Shown here: positions 38,052 to 46,622 of the stretch, piece by piece
How the letters are laid out: each line of letters starts with the position of its first letter
Position numbering within the stretch: the stretch's first letter is position 1
Origin: Actinomycetota bacterium
GTDB taxonomy: Bacteria; Actinomycetota; Actinomycetes; Mycobacteriales; Micromonosporaceae
Assembly: GCA_005885555.1 (NCBI GenBank)
Contig: VAWN01000023.1
Coordinates: forward strand, 282,638-346,637
Length of the DNA stretch: 64,000 nucleotides
Direction: 5' to 3'
Notes under the pieces: generated by a model
The model's database searches: none
Told to the model about the DNA's origin: nothing
The model's input: the letters and a program-made list of their open reading frames with translations, nothing else
Translations under genes and position numbers: made by a program

Positions 38052-40226
38052 TCAGCTGCCCTGCGGTACCGGCGCGGTAAGGCTCTCCTCCTCCACCGGG
38101 CCCGGCTCGCTGGGCTCCGGCGGGCTCGACAGCACGCTCGACGGTGGGCTCGACCCGCCGGCCGTGCGTGCCTGCGCGCGCACCGCACGCCGCACCGTGA
38201 CCACGGTCAGGCTTATGCAGACCACGAACAACGGCCAGGCCGTGAGCACCTTGGCGACGGCGAGCGCCGCCCAGTTCTGCGCGAGGAACAGCGGCAACTG
38301 CACGACCAGCTTGACCGCGAAGTAGCCCACCCAGTACCAGCCGGCCAGCCGGAAGGCACGCATGAGCGTCGGGCTGCGCCGCCACGCGGTACCCCGCCCG
38401 GTCACCAGCCCGGCGACGATGCCGACCAGCGGCCACCCGACCAGATTGGCCACCAGGAACGCGACCGGGTACACAAGGTTGAGGTAGAGCAACGGCGGGT
38501 AGAAGCCCTGCGCCACACCGCCGACGAGGTTCGCGAGGGTGAGCTGGAGCGTGACACCGGCCATGCCGTATGCGGCCTTCCGCGGCCCGGCCCGCCGGAT
38601 GAGCCGGACGACCGCCACCAGCGCGCCGATGACGAGCCCCACAAGCAGCGCCGTCGCCAGGGGAAGGCCGAAGCTGCCGTAGAAGAGGACGTCCAGGACG
38701 TTGCCGATGATGACGGGGATGAACGCGGTACTGTGCGGGGCGGACCCGGCAACGGCACGCCCGTTCGACAGCGGCTTTCCGTAGGCGTCCAGCGCCTGTA
38801 CCGCGACGACCCGGGTACCCGGTGGCACCGCGATCGACGTCTCGAAGCCGCGCTTGGCCACCGGGCCGCCGATCTCCCGCAACGCGTCGCGGCTCGGGCC
38901 GCCGAGCAGCTGCCACTTTGCGACCTCGGTCGCACCGTTCCAGCTCACCTGCACCTGCGACCCGTCGATGACCGCGTCCGGCGGCGAGAGCGGGTAGCCG
39001 TGCCATTCCGAGCGGTACACCCGGTAGGTGAGCTCACCGAAACCCAGCTCGAAAGCCGGCCGGCCGTTCGTGTCGAACTCGGTGACCCGTTTCGTGTCCG
39101 CCCACGACACCAGTTGGTCGCCGTTCGGCAGCGTCAGCGCATTGCCACCGAAGGCGGTGTAGATATCGGGCTCGTGCCGCAACTCCCTGACCACCGTCGC
39201 GGTCTTCGTGACCGGGTCCAGCCGGATCGTCAACGCCCGCGCCGCATGACCGCAGCCGGGGGCGGGCGCGCCGCCGCCGTTGTCGAAGAGGGTGATGGTG
39301 CGCTCGTCCAGCATGCGGGCGTCGTGCTGGTAGCAGAACCAGCCGAGGTCGGAGCCGAGCAGGTTGGCTCCGAAGGTGGCCCCTGCGTTGGCCGGCGAGC
39401 CGAGCGTCCACACCACGTGGCCGTCGGTACGGGAGATGCGGTAGACGCTCCACGTGTTGCGTGCGGAGACCAGCAGGTCGCCGTCGGGCAGCAGGTCGAT
39501 CGAGTTGCCGTGGAAGTAGTCGAATATGCCGAGCGGTCCGGGCACGGGTATATGTGACTCCCGTACCGGCACGTGGTCCAGCGCGTGCCACTCGAAGAGA
39601 ACGGCACCGTCGTGCTGGAAGTCGACCTCCTGCACGACGTAGTCGTACACCACGACGGGGTACCCGAACATGGCCGTCACCACCGGCGCATAGGAACCGA
39701 TCAGCGCGGTGCCCCGCGGGGTGATCCGCAGCTCGTGCAGGCTGGGCTGGTACCCGTTGCGCGACTGGATGCGGCCGACCTCGCGGTAGTGCTCGTCGAG
39801 CACGACGTAGACGCCGCGGGTCTCGACGCCGAAGGCCAACCACCCGCCGACGAAGTAGACCAGCCGCTGCTTGCCCTGCACCGTGACGACGTGGAAGTTG
39901 TGCGTGTCGGCGACGACGTCGGGCTTGTTCCAGACCACCATGCCGTCGTTGGCGTAGATCGTCGCTCCGCCCCGACCGCCGCCCTTGGGCGCGGCGAACA
40001 GGTACCCGGATGCGGACCGCTTGGTGTCGAGCAACGGGCAGGCACCGACGGGGCGCAGATCCGGCCGGCTCTTGTAGGCCGTGGGCAGCGGGCAGTCCAC
40101 GGGCGCTGCCTGTGGCGCCGGCGCCGCCAGCGCGGGCGTCTGCGGCAGCGTCACGGCGGCCAGCGCGGATGCCGCCGGCATCATGACAAGCAGCACGGCG
40201 ACCGCGCGGGAGATTCTGCGAACCAT
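38052..40226 (-). CDS. Secreted arylsulfotransferase-like domain fused to a DUF3159-like membrane domain
   Basis: 724 residues from the ATG at 40226 (AAGGGG 7 bp upstream). A signal peptide (RRISRAVAVLLVMMPAASALAA) is followed by a beta-propeller of the arylsulfotransferase ASST/Arylsulfotransf_2 type (about 60-400): FHGNSIDLLPDGDLLVSARNT, QHDARMLDERTITLFDNG, GNALTLPNGDQLVSWA. An Fn3-like stretch (about 410-500) leads to six hydrophobic segments with ANLVGWPLVGIVAGLVTGRGTAWRRSPTLMRAFRLAGWYWVGYFAVKLVVQLPLFLA, which resembles DUF3159. PAPS-independent sulfate transfer outside the membrane is the family role, unproven here. Whether it belongs to the cluster is open. Confidence 0.8.
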   Translation of the reverse strand: MVRRISRAVAVLLVMMPAASALAAVTLPQTPALAAPAPQAAPVDCPLPTAYKSRPDLRPVGACPLLDTKRSASGYLFAAPKGGGRGGATIYANDGMVVWNKPDVVADTHNFHVVTVQGKQRLVYFVGGWLAFGVETRGVYVVLDEHYREVGRIQSRNGYQPSLHELRITPRGTALIGSYAPVVTAMFGYPVVVYDYVVQEVDFQHDGAVLFEWHALDHVPVRESHIPVPGPLGIFDYFHGNSIDLLPDGDLLVSARNTWSVYRISRTDGHVVWTLGSPANAGATFGANLLGSDLGWFCYQHDARMLDERTITLFDNGGGAPAPGCGHAARALTIRLDPVTKTATVVRELRHEPDIYTAFGGNALTLPNGDQLVSWADTKRVTEFDTNGRPAFELGFGELTYRVYRSEWHGYPLSPPDAVIDGSQVQVSWNGATEVAKWQLLGGPSRDALREIGGPVAKRGFETSIAVPPGTRVVAVQALDAYGKPLSNGRAVAGSAPHSTAFIPVIIGNVLDVLFYGSFGLPLATALLVGLVIGALVAVVRLIRRAGPRKAAYGMAGVTLQLTLANLVGGVAQGFYPPLLYLNLVYPVAFLVANLVGWPLVGIVAGLVTGRGTAWRRSPTLMRAFRLAGWYWVGYFAVKLVVQLPLFLAQNWAALAVAKVLTAWPLFVVCISLTVVTVRRAVRAQARTAGGSSPPSSVLSSPPEPSEPGPVEEESLTAPVPQGS

Positions 40227-40326
40227 CGACGGCCCCTTCCCGAGCGCGGTCTTCGAACCCGCGCTCAAGATATGGCCGGCGGTGGGCTCTGTGATGTAAC
40301 GCAAAATCCTGACAGGGCCGGCCGGT

Positions 40327-41043
40327 TCACGGTGTCCTCAGCCCGGCGCAGATGGTGTCGATCAGTTCGGGTGGCGCGTCCCGGAACCGGTCGTGGTGCC
40401 CGGGGAAGAGCGTGAACGTGATGTCTCCGCACTCGGCCCACCCGGCCATCTCGTCGGGGCCGTACTCGCCGTCCTCGCTCCACCCGAAGGCGGTGATGGG
40501 ACAGGCGAGCCGCAGCGGGCTCGACGCGGTGTACCGGCGCCTGAGCTCGATGTCGTTGCGCAGGATCCTGACGTAGATGGACACCAGCTCGGGGTGCGGG
40601 TTCTTGCCGGCGGCGCGGATCGTCGTGGCCACCTCCGCGGCCAGTTCGGTCTCGTCCATGTCCAGCATGCGTCCGGACGGTCCGACCTGAGGCGGTACCT
40701 CCGCCGACACGAACAGCCGGGTCGGCGTCGCGCCGGCACGCTCCAGCTGGTGGGTCACCTCGTAGGCGAGAATCGCCGACCAGCAGTGGCCGAAGAACGC
40801 GAACGGCACGTCGAGGTACCGGTCCAGGCCCGCGACGATGGCGGCGGCCAGGTCGTTGAGCGTCGGCGGTGGTCGCTCGGTGAAACGGGACAGGCGACCG
40901 GGTAGCTCGACCGGCAGGAACTCCACGCCGTCCCGGATGGCCGGCCAGCTGTCGAAGACGCTGGTACCGCTGCCGGCGTGCGGGACGCAGAACACCCGGG
41001 CGGCTGCCGCGGTCGAGGCTTCTCGTTGCAGCCAGACGCTCAC
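40327..41043 (-). CDS. Type II thioesterase with Cys nucleophile (second copy)
   Basis: 238 residues from a GTG 4 bp after the upstream stop. RVFCVPHAGSGTSVFDSWP, ELPGRLSRFTERPPPT and a late His in LFPGHHDRFRDAP mark it as TEII. The elbow reads FFGHCWSAILAYE, with Cys87 where Ser is expected. It is only distantly similar to the Cys thioesterase at 30727, so the Cys is unlikely to be a simple copy effect. Likely job: hydrolysis or acyl transfer from a carrier, perhaps that of the A-PCP protein at 44232 in the same operon. Confidence 0.9.
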   Translation of the reverse strand: MSVWLQREASTAAAARVFCVPHAGSGTSVFDSWPAIRDGVEFLPVELPGRLSRFTERPPPTLNDLAAAIVAGLDRYLDVPFAFFGHCWSAILAYEVTHQLERAGATPTRLFVSAEVPPQVGPSGRMLDMDETELAAEVATTIRAAGKNPHPELVSIYVRILRNDIELRRRYTASSPLRLACPITAFGWSEDGEYGPDEMAGWAECGDITFTLFPGHHDRFRDAPPELIDTICAGLRTP

Positions 41044-41046
41044 GCC

Positions 41047-41904
41047 CTATGCGGACCTCTCCAGGGTGTAGTGCTTGAGCAGCGCCGTGGTGTGCGGCAG
41101 GACGGCGGGATCCGCGCTGTCGCGGGCGAGCGTGGTCATGGTGTTCCAGATGAAGTCGGCGCCTCCGTCACGGCGGTAGTGCTTCTTGATCACGATGCTG
41201 AAGATCTCGTCGAACGTGTCCATGGTCAGCACCTTGGACAGGCCCAGCAGGTCGGCCCGTTCCGCGTCGCGCAGCGGTGGCCGCGACAGGATCCGGTCGG
41301 CCGGGATGCCGGCCTGCTCGCCGGCGCCCTCGACCGTCGTGAGTGGACGGTCGCCCGGCATGTTGACGAAGTCGAACATCAGGTGGATCCGTTGCTCGTC
41401 GGACAGCACCGCCACCGAATGGATCCGTGCGGCGTCCAGGAACCAGACCTCGCCCTGGCGCATCCGGTACACGACGTTGTCCTCGCTGAAGAAGCAGTTG
41501 TCGTTGGTCGCGAGCGGAATGTGCATGCGGTGCGCGTTGCGCACGTCGTCGGCGAGGTCGCTGAGTTCGAGGAGGTCGCGGTGCGGGATGATGACGCTCC
41601 TGGTGACCAGCGCCAACCGGACGAAGTTGAGCCGGGTCAGGTCGGCGGTGCGCTCGATCAGCTCGCGCAGGTACGGCAGCTGTTCGCCGTACCCGGTGAA
41701 GGTGGGCGACTGGTCGTAGGCGTAGTTGGTCACCACGCCGTCACCGGCGTCGCCGCCGCGGGCCCAGAGCATGCAGCTCTTCCACGAGCCGCCGAACACG
41801 TAGTCGCTGTACGCCTCGGACCACTGGAACGACCGGCACCGGTCGAGGTCCTTCGCAAGCCGCACCGGGTCGAGGGAGACGCTGCCGACGTAATGCGTTC
41901 GCAT
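41047..41904 (-). CDS. Proline 3-hydroxylase-like 2OG dioxygenase
   Basis: 285 residues. It follows the Streptomyces cis-3-proline hydroxylase along its length: MRTHYVGSVSLDPVRLAKDLDR at the start, WKSCMLW, EQLPYLRELI, the iron motif VIIPHRDLLELS, MRQGEVWFLDAARIHSV (second His), and the C-terminal domain ILSRPPLRDAERADLLGLSKVL (Pro_3_hydrox_C). It uses Fe(II), 2-oxoglutarate and O2 to hydroxylate a free amino acid. In this cluster proline itself, an alkylproline, or another amino acid are the possible substrates. It is 3 bp from the Cys thioesterase and follows the LLM reductase. Confidence 0.9.
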   Translation of the reverse strand: MRTHYVGSVSLDPVRLAKDLDRCRSFQWSEAYSDYVFGGSWKSCMLWARGGDAGDGVVTNYAYDQSPTFTGYGEQLPYLRELIERTADLTRLNFVRLALVTRSVIIPHRDLLELSDLADDVRNAHRMHIPLATNDNCFFSEDNVVYRMRQGEVWFLDAARIHSVAVLSDEQRIHLMFDFVNMPGDRPLTTVEGAGEQAGIPADRILSRPPLRDAERADLLGLSKVLTMDTFDEIFSIVIKKHYRRDGGADFIWNTMTTLARDSADPAVLPHTTALLKHYTLERSA

Positions 41905-41941
41905 CAGATCACGCTAGGTGGCAGCGCCGGGGAGGGCGCAG

Positions 41942-42832
41942 TCACCTGAACGGGCGACGGTCCAGTTCCTCGGCCACCTTCTCCAGTACCGTCATGTCAC
42001 CGGCGAACGGTTCGTCCACCCGCGGCCACTGGACGACGAGGTCGGTGATGCCCGCCTCGCCGAAGCGGCCGGCCGCGTCGAAGAACGCCTCCTTCGAGGC
42101 GAGGACCCCGCCGACCGTGGGACCCGCGACCAGTACCCGTGCCAGGGATGCCGGGTTCCGGCCGACCTCGGTGCAGGCCTTCTCCAGCGCCTCCACCTGC
42201 CGCCGGACCACCGCAAGTGCGTCCTCGTAGGGAGCGCTGGCGAACAGGTTCGGCTCGCCGGTGGTCACCCAGTACTGGCCGTGGCGGGCGGCGACCCGCA
42301 TCCCGCGCGGCCCGGCGGCGGCGATGGCGAACGGGACGCGCGGCTGCTGGCGGCACAGCGGATGGGAATGGACCTCGCGCGCGACGTAGTAACGGCCCTC
42401 GAAGGTCGTGACGGGTTGCGTCAGCAGCAGGTCGGTCAGGTGCACGTACTCGGCGAACCGCGCCGTGCGCTCCCGCCGGTCCCACGGGGTACGGCGGGTC
42501 ATGGTGGCGTCGAACCCGGCCGCGCCCGACCCGAGACCGAGGATCAATCGCCCCGACGCGATGTCGTCCAGGCCGGTGACCTCCTTGGCCAGGTAGACCG
42601 GGTGCCGCAGGTTCGGTGAGGCGACCAGGACGCCGAGGCCTATGCGGGAGGTCTCCACGGCCGCCGCGGTGAGCGTCGGCACGGCCGTGAACCACTCCCG
42701 GGCCTGGAACGTCCGCCAGTTCAGGTGGTCGTAGGTCCAGGCGTGGTCGAACCCCATCCGGTCGGCGTACCGCCACTTGAGCCGGGCCGCCTGCCACCGG
42801 TCCTCCGGCACGATCATGACCCCGAATCTCAT
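41942..42832 (-). CDS. LLM-class F420-dependent oxidoreductase (LmbY-like candidate)
   Basis: 296 residues. Luciferase-like TIM barrel with F420 features: MRFGVMIVPEDRW, YADRMGFDHAWTYDHLNW, SRIGLGVLVASPNLRHPVYLAKEVTGLDDIASGRLILGLGSG, and IAAAGPRGMRVAARHGQYWVTTG. Family members reduce C=C or imine bonds with F420H2. In lincomycin and pyrrolobenzodiazepine pathways the LLM enzyme LmbY reduces the alkylproline ring, which makes this the natural fourth member of that pathway here. ATGA overlap with the FAD oxidase stop. Confidence 0.9.
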   Translation of the reverse strand: MRFGVMIVPEDRWQAARLKWRYADRMGFDHAWTYDHLNWRTFQAREWFTAVPTLTAAAVETSRIGLGVLVASPNLRHPVYLAKEVTGLDDIASGRLILGLGSGAAGFDATMTRRTPWDRRERTARFAEYVHLTDLLLTQPVTTFEGRYYVAREVHSHPLCRQQPRVPFAIAAAGPRGMRVAARHGQYWVTTGEPNLFASAPYEDALAVVRRQVEALEKACTEVGRNPASLARVLVAGPTVGGVLASKEAFFDAAGRFGEAGITDLVVQWPRVDEPFAGDMTVLEKVAEELDRRPFR

Positions 42833-44235
42833 ACGGCTCCCTCGGTCCGGCCGGGATCGATGTTGAAGTTGTACCGGAACAGGTTCGACGGGTCCAGCCG
42901 CCGCTTGACCGCGACCAGGCGCCGCCACGGGTCGGCGCCGTAGGTGTCGCGCACGCCGTCGGCCCCCTCGTCGCTGAGGAAGTTGACGTACCTGCCGGTC
43001 GCATGGCGCGCCATCGCGTCGCTGTAATCGCGCACCCAGGCCACGTGCCGGTCGCGGTCGCCGTCGTCGGGCGTCCAGCCGGCGAACATGTTCACGTTGT
43101 GGCCGGCGGTGCGGGACCCGAAGGCGGTCCCGTCGGCCGGCACCCGGCCCACGGCGCCACCGAGGTGGTAGATGGGCATGGCGGAGATCGGCGAGGTGAT
43201 CCGCGACGCGTACCCGACAACGGTGTCGATGACGTCGTCGGTGAGCCGGTCGAAGTCCGCCGACCGCCAGTAGTAGTGGTTTCCGGGTACGACGGTGGCG
43301 TCGACGAGATGTTGCAGGTCCACATAGCGCATCGGGGCGAGGGTGTCGAGGACCGGCCGGCCGAACTCGCGCAGCGGACCGACCTGCGCCATCCCGTCAT
43401 CGACGTCGCCGGACCAGCACACCACCATGGCGAGCACCGGGGTACCGTGCAGGCGCGCGGGCACCGCCGGTACCGGTGGGCACAGCCGCAGGTTGACGAT
43501 CGTGCCGAGCGCGTCCGGAGCCTCCTCGACCACGTCGCGGTAGTGCGCGAGCACTTTCGGCGCCGCGTCCAGCGGATGGACGACCATCCCGGCGAGGACG
43601 GTCGGGCCCACCTGGTGCAGCCGGAACCCGAACCGCACCACGACCCCGAAGTTGCCGCCGCCGCCCCGCAGTGCCCACAACAGTTCGGGATCGGTCGACG
43701 CGTTCACCGTGACCGGACGGCCCTCGGCGGTCACCAGGTCGGCCTCCACGAGGTTGTCCGCGGTCAGGCCGCACCGGCGCATAAGGTGGCCGAGCCCGCC
43801 GCCGAGAGTGAGCCCGCCGACCCCGGTATGGCTGACGATCCCACCGGTCACGGCGAGGCCGTGCGCCTGCGTCCGGCCGTCGACGTCGCTCCACAATGCG
43901 CCGCCCTGCACGTGCGCCACCCGGCGGTCCGGCTCGACCCGGACCGCCCGCATCAAGGACAGGTCCACCACGACCCCGTCCTCGCATAACGCGTGACCGG
44001 CGACGCTGTGGCCGCCGCCGCGCACCGCGATCGGCAGCCCGCGCTGCGCGGCGAACGTGACGACCGCGGCGACGTCGGCCGCGCCGGCACAGCGCGCGAT
44101 CAACGGTGGCCGCCGGTCGATGTCGCCGTTCCACACCTTCCTGACCTCGTCGTAGCGGTCGTCCCTGGGCGTCACCAGCTCGCCCCGCAGGGCGCCGGCG
44201 AGCGTGTCGGTACCGTCGATCGTCCGCGTGGTCAC
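42829..44235 (-). CDS. FAD-linked oxidase (berberine-bridge-enzyme family)
   Basis: 468 residues from the GTG at 44235. FAD_binding_4 domain with the flavin-linking His in AVRGGGHSVAGHAL, then VTGGIVSHTGVGGLTLGGGLGHLMRRCGLTADNL and LLWALRGGGGNFGVV; C-terminal BBE motif LDPSNLFRYNFNI. The Cys that makes a second covalent link in bicovalent members is absent from the VTGGIVSHTG stretch, so a single link through His is expected. It probably oxidises an alcohol, amine or ring carbon of an intermediate. GTGA overlap with the A-PCP stop; ATGA overlap with the LLM gene. Confidence 0.92.
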   Translation of the reverse strand: MTTRTIDGTDTLAGALRGELVTPRDDRYDEVRKVWNGDIDRRPPLIARCAGAADVAAVVTFAAQRGLPIAVRGGGHSVAGHALCEDGVVVDLSLMRAVRVEPDRRVAHVQGGALWSDVDGRTQAHGLAVTGGIVSHTGVGGLTLGGGLGHLMRRCGLTADNLVEADLVTAEGRPVTVNASTDPELLWALRGGGGNFGVVVRFGFRLHQVGPTVLAGMVVHPLDAAPKVLAHYRDVVEEAPDALGTIVNLRLCPPVPAVPARLHGTPVLAMVVCWSGDVDDGMAQVGPLREFGRPVLDTLAPMRYVDLQHLVDATVVPGNHYYWRSADFDRLTDDVIDTVVGYASRITSPISAMPIYHLGGAVGRVPADGTAFGSRTAGHNVNMFAGWTPDDGDRDRHVAWVRDYSDAMARHATGRYVNFLSDEGADGVRDTYGADPWRRLVAVKRRLDPSNLFRYNFNIDPGRTEGAV

Positions 44236-46541
44236 CGCCGGCCTCCGGCCTGCGCCACGCGGATCGAGGCCGCCACGTTCCGGAGGGTGTCGGTGAGCAG
44301 CGCGGTCACCTCGGGCTTGGCGTGCAGCTGTGCCTCGCACTCGTCGAGCAGCTGGAAGGCGAGCAGCGAGTGACCCCCGAGCTGGACGAAGGTGTCGTGC
44401 ACGCTGACCGGCGACACGTTGAGCACCCGGCCGTAGATCTCGACCAGGGTCGCCTCCAGGTCGTCCGTCGGGGCCACCAGGCTGCGCTCGCGGTCGGCCG
44501 CCTCCTGCCAGAGGCGGATCAGCTCGTCCTCGTCGGTCTTGCCGTTCACCGTCGCGGGGATCCGCCCGACCGGCAGGATCCGGTCGGGGAGCATGTGCTC
44601 GGGCAGGAGGGCGGCCGCGTGCTCGCGCAGCGCCGCCGGGTCGAGGTCGGTACCGCCGTGCCGGCCGGCGGGTGCGACGAAGGCGAGCAGCCGGACCGGG
44701 TCGCCGTGGGCGATGACCGCGCAGTCGCCTACCGAAGGATGGCCGGCGAGGACCGACTCGATCTCGCCGGGTTCGATGCGCAGCCCGCGGATCTTGACCT
44801 GCCGGTCGATCCGGCCGAGGTGTTCGAGCAGCCCGTCGTCGCGGTACCGGCACAGGTCGCCGGTGCGGTACATGCGCGAGCCGGGCGGCCCGTACGGATC
44901 GGCCACGAAGCGTTCCGCGGTGCGGGCGGGTGCCCGCCAGTACCCGTGAGCGAGGCCGATCTCGCCGCTGACGTAGGCCTCGCCGGCCATCCCGACGGGG
45001 ACGAGGTCCAGATCCCCGTCGAGGATGGTGATCCGGAAGTTGGGCGCCGGCCGGCCGACCGGTACCGTCGGACCGCTCGAACCGCGCGGGATGACGTTGT
45101 CGGTGACCGGGCCCGCCTCGGTCGGACCGAAGGCGTTCACGAGCGTGCTGGCGGGCAACGCGGCGGGGAAGGCGTCCCTGACCCACGGGGCCATCGACTC
45201 ACCGCCGCTGACCACCCAGCGCAGGGCCGCGGCGCGCTCGCCGGAGATCGCCTGCAGCAAGGGCGCCAGCATGGTGGGTACCAGAAAAATCATCGAGACG
45301 CGGTGCTCTTCGAGGAGCCGGGCCAGATGCCGCGGGTCGCGGTGCCCGCCGGGCCGGCAGATGACCAGACGGGCACCGTGGTACAGCGGCCAGAAGACCT
45401 CCCAGATGGACACGTCGAACCCGGGCGACGTCTTGCACACCGCGCGGTCGCCTTCCTGGTACGGGTACTGCCGCTGCATCCAGAAGATGTTCGCGAGCGC
45501 CGCGGCGGTGACCGTGGCGACGCCTTTCGGGCGGCCCGTCGTGCCCGACGTGTAGAGCAGGTGCAGCAGCCTGTCGGCGTCGCCGTCGACGACCGGGTTC
45601 GTGGCGGGACAGGCGTCCCACCGCGCACGGTCGGTTGCCACGTCGAGGACCTGCCACGCGCCGTCCGGGATGCGGCGGCGGCAGGCGGCGTCGGTCAGCA
45701 CGTGCCGCGGCGCCGAGTCGTCCAGCATGTAGGCCAGCCGCCCGTCGGGCAGTTCGGCGTCGAGCGGGACGTATGCGGCGCCGGTCTTCACCGCGGCGTA
45801 CATCGCGACGATCTGGGGGATGCCGCGTTCGATGCAGATGCCGATGCGGGTACCCGTGCCGGCGCCGTGCCCGCGCAGGTGGTGGGCCAGCCGGTTGGCC
45901 CGCTCGTTCAGCTCGCGGTAGCTGATGGTGTCACCGTTCTCGGTGACCAGCGCGACCGCGTCGGGGGTCCGTTCGACCTGCTCCTCGAACGGCCCGGCCA
46001 GGGTGCGGTACCCGATCCCGGGGACACGGTACGGGTTGAGGTGGTGCAGGATCCGGTCGCGCTCCGCCGCGTCGACCAACGGATGCGCGCCGATCGGTGC
46101 GGTCGGCCGGTCCGCCATCCGGGCCAGCAGGTGCAGCATCGACCGGGCCCAGCACTGGGCGAGCGGGACGTCGGCGGAGTCCGACATGCTCTCCACGTAC
46201 AACCGGTTGTGGTCGGCCGAGACGAGGATCGTCACGTCGACCGGACACGTGGGGTCCGGCGTACCGTCCGGTGGCGACAGCGCCGCCCGCCGCAGCGCCG
46301 TGCGGAAGTCGACGGTCGTGTCCAGCGGTTCGGCCGGGCCCGGGGTGACCGCTTCGTCCGCGCCGCAGATGAGCCGGGCCCGGCCGCCCGACAACCGTCG
46401 AACCAGGACGCCGGCGCAGATCCACCACGCCAGGAACTCGTGCGCGCCCGCCTCGGCACTCAGCGACCGCAGCCGACCGGTCAGGTCGGTCGGTATGGCG
46501 AGCGCGCCGACGCACTCGGCGGACTGTTGTCTGCTGATCAA
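44232..46541 (-). CDS. NRPS adenylation-PCP protein with remnant condensation N-terminus
   Basis: 769 residues from a TTG start with GGAG 5 bp upstream. Residues 1-160 are weakly condensation-like (the C-terminal part and linker, ending DAAERDRILHHLNPYRVP) without HHxxxDG. A-domain cores are intact: LHLLYTSGTTGRPKG, NAFGPTEAGPVTD, YRTGDLCRYRDDG, IDRQVKIRGLRIEPGEIE and ATVNGKTDED (A10 Lys). PCP site VQLGGHSLLAFQLL. My rough pocket reading D-V-W-F-V-S-A-P-V-K is near Ser/Dap-type codes but not decisive. It probably loads one residue that the P450, Rieske or FAD enzymes of the same operon modify. Confidence 0.9.
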   Translation of the reverse strand: MISRQQSAECVGALAIPTDLTGRLRSLSAEAGAHEFLAWWICAGVLVRRLSGGRARLICGADEAVTPGPAEPLDTTVDFRTALRRAALSPPDGTPDPTCPVDVTILVSADHNRLYVESMSDSADVPLAQCWARSMLHLLARMADRPTAPIGAHPLVDAAERDRILHHLNPYRVPGIGYRTLAGPFEEQVERTPDAVALVTENGDTISYRELNERANRLAHHLRGHGAGTGTRIGICIERGIPQIVAMYAAVKTGAAYVPLDAELPDGRLAYMLDDSAPRHVLTDAACRRRIPDGAWQVLDVATDRARWDACPATNPVVDGDADRLLHLLYTSGTTGRPKGVATVTAAALANIFWMQRQYPYQEGDRAVCKTSPGFDVSIWEVFWPLYHGARLVICRPGGHRDPRHLARLLEEHRVSMIFLVPTMLAPLLQAISGERAAALRWVVSGGESMAPWVRDAFPAALPASTLVNAFGPTEAGPVTDNVIPRGSSGPTVPVGRPAPNFRITILDGDLDLVPVGMAGEAYVSGEIGLAHGYWRAPARTAERFVADPYGPPGSRMYRTGDLCRYRDDGLLEHLGRIDRQVKIRGLRIEPGEIESVLAGHPSVGDCAVIAHGDPVRLLAFVAPAGRHGGTDLDPAALREHAAALLPEHMLPDRILPVGRIPATVNGKTDEDELIRLWQEAADRERSLVAPTDDLEATLVEIYGRVLNVSPVSVHDTFVQLGGHSLLAFQLLDECEAQLHAKPEVTALLTDTLRNVAASIRVAQAGGRR

Positions 46542-46622
46542 CGGAACTCCAATCCACCAGGCGGCCCGTCTCCCAGTTGACGGGTCGAGGTGCCTGGCCG
46601 AACGTCGCTCTTTCCGGTGACC

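Noticed and set aside
42829..44235. Bicovalent FAD attachment in the BBE-like oxidase
   Set aside because: The His is present but the Cys expected in the VTGGIVSHTG stretch is missing.
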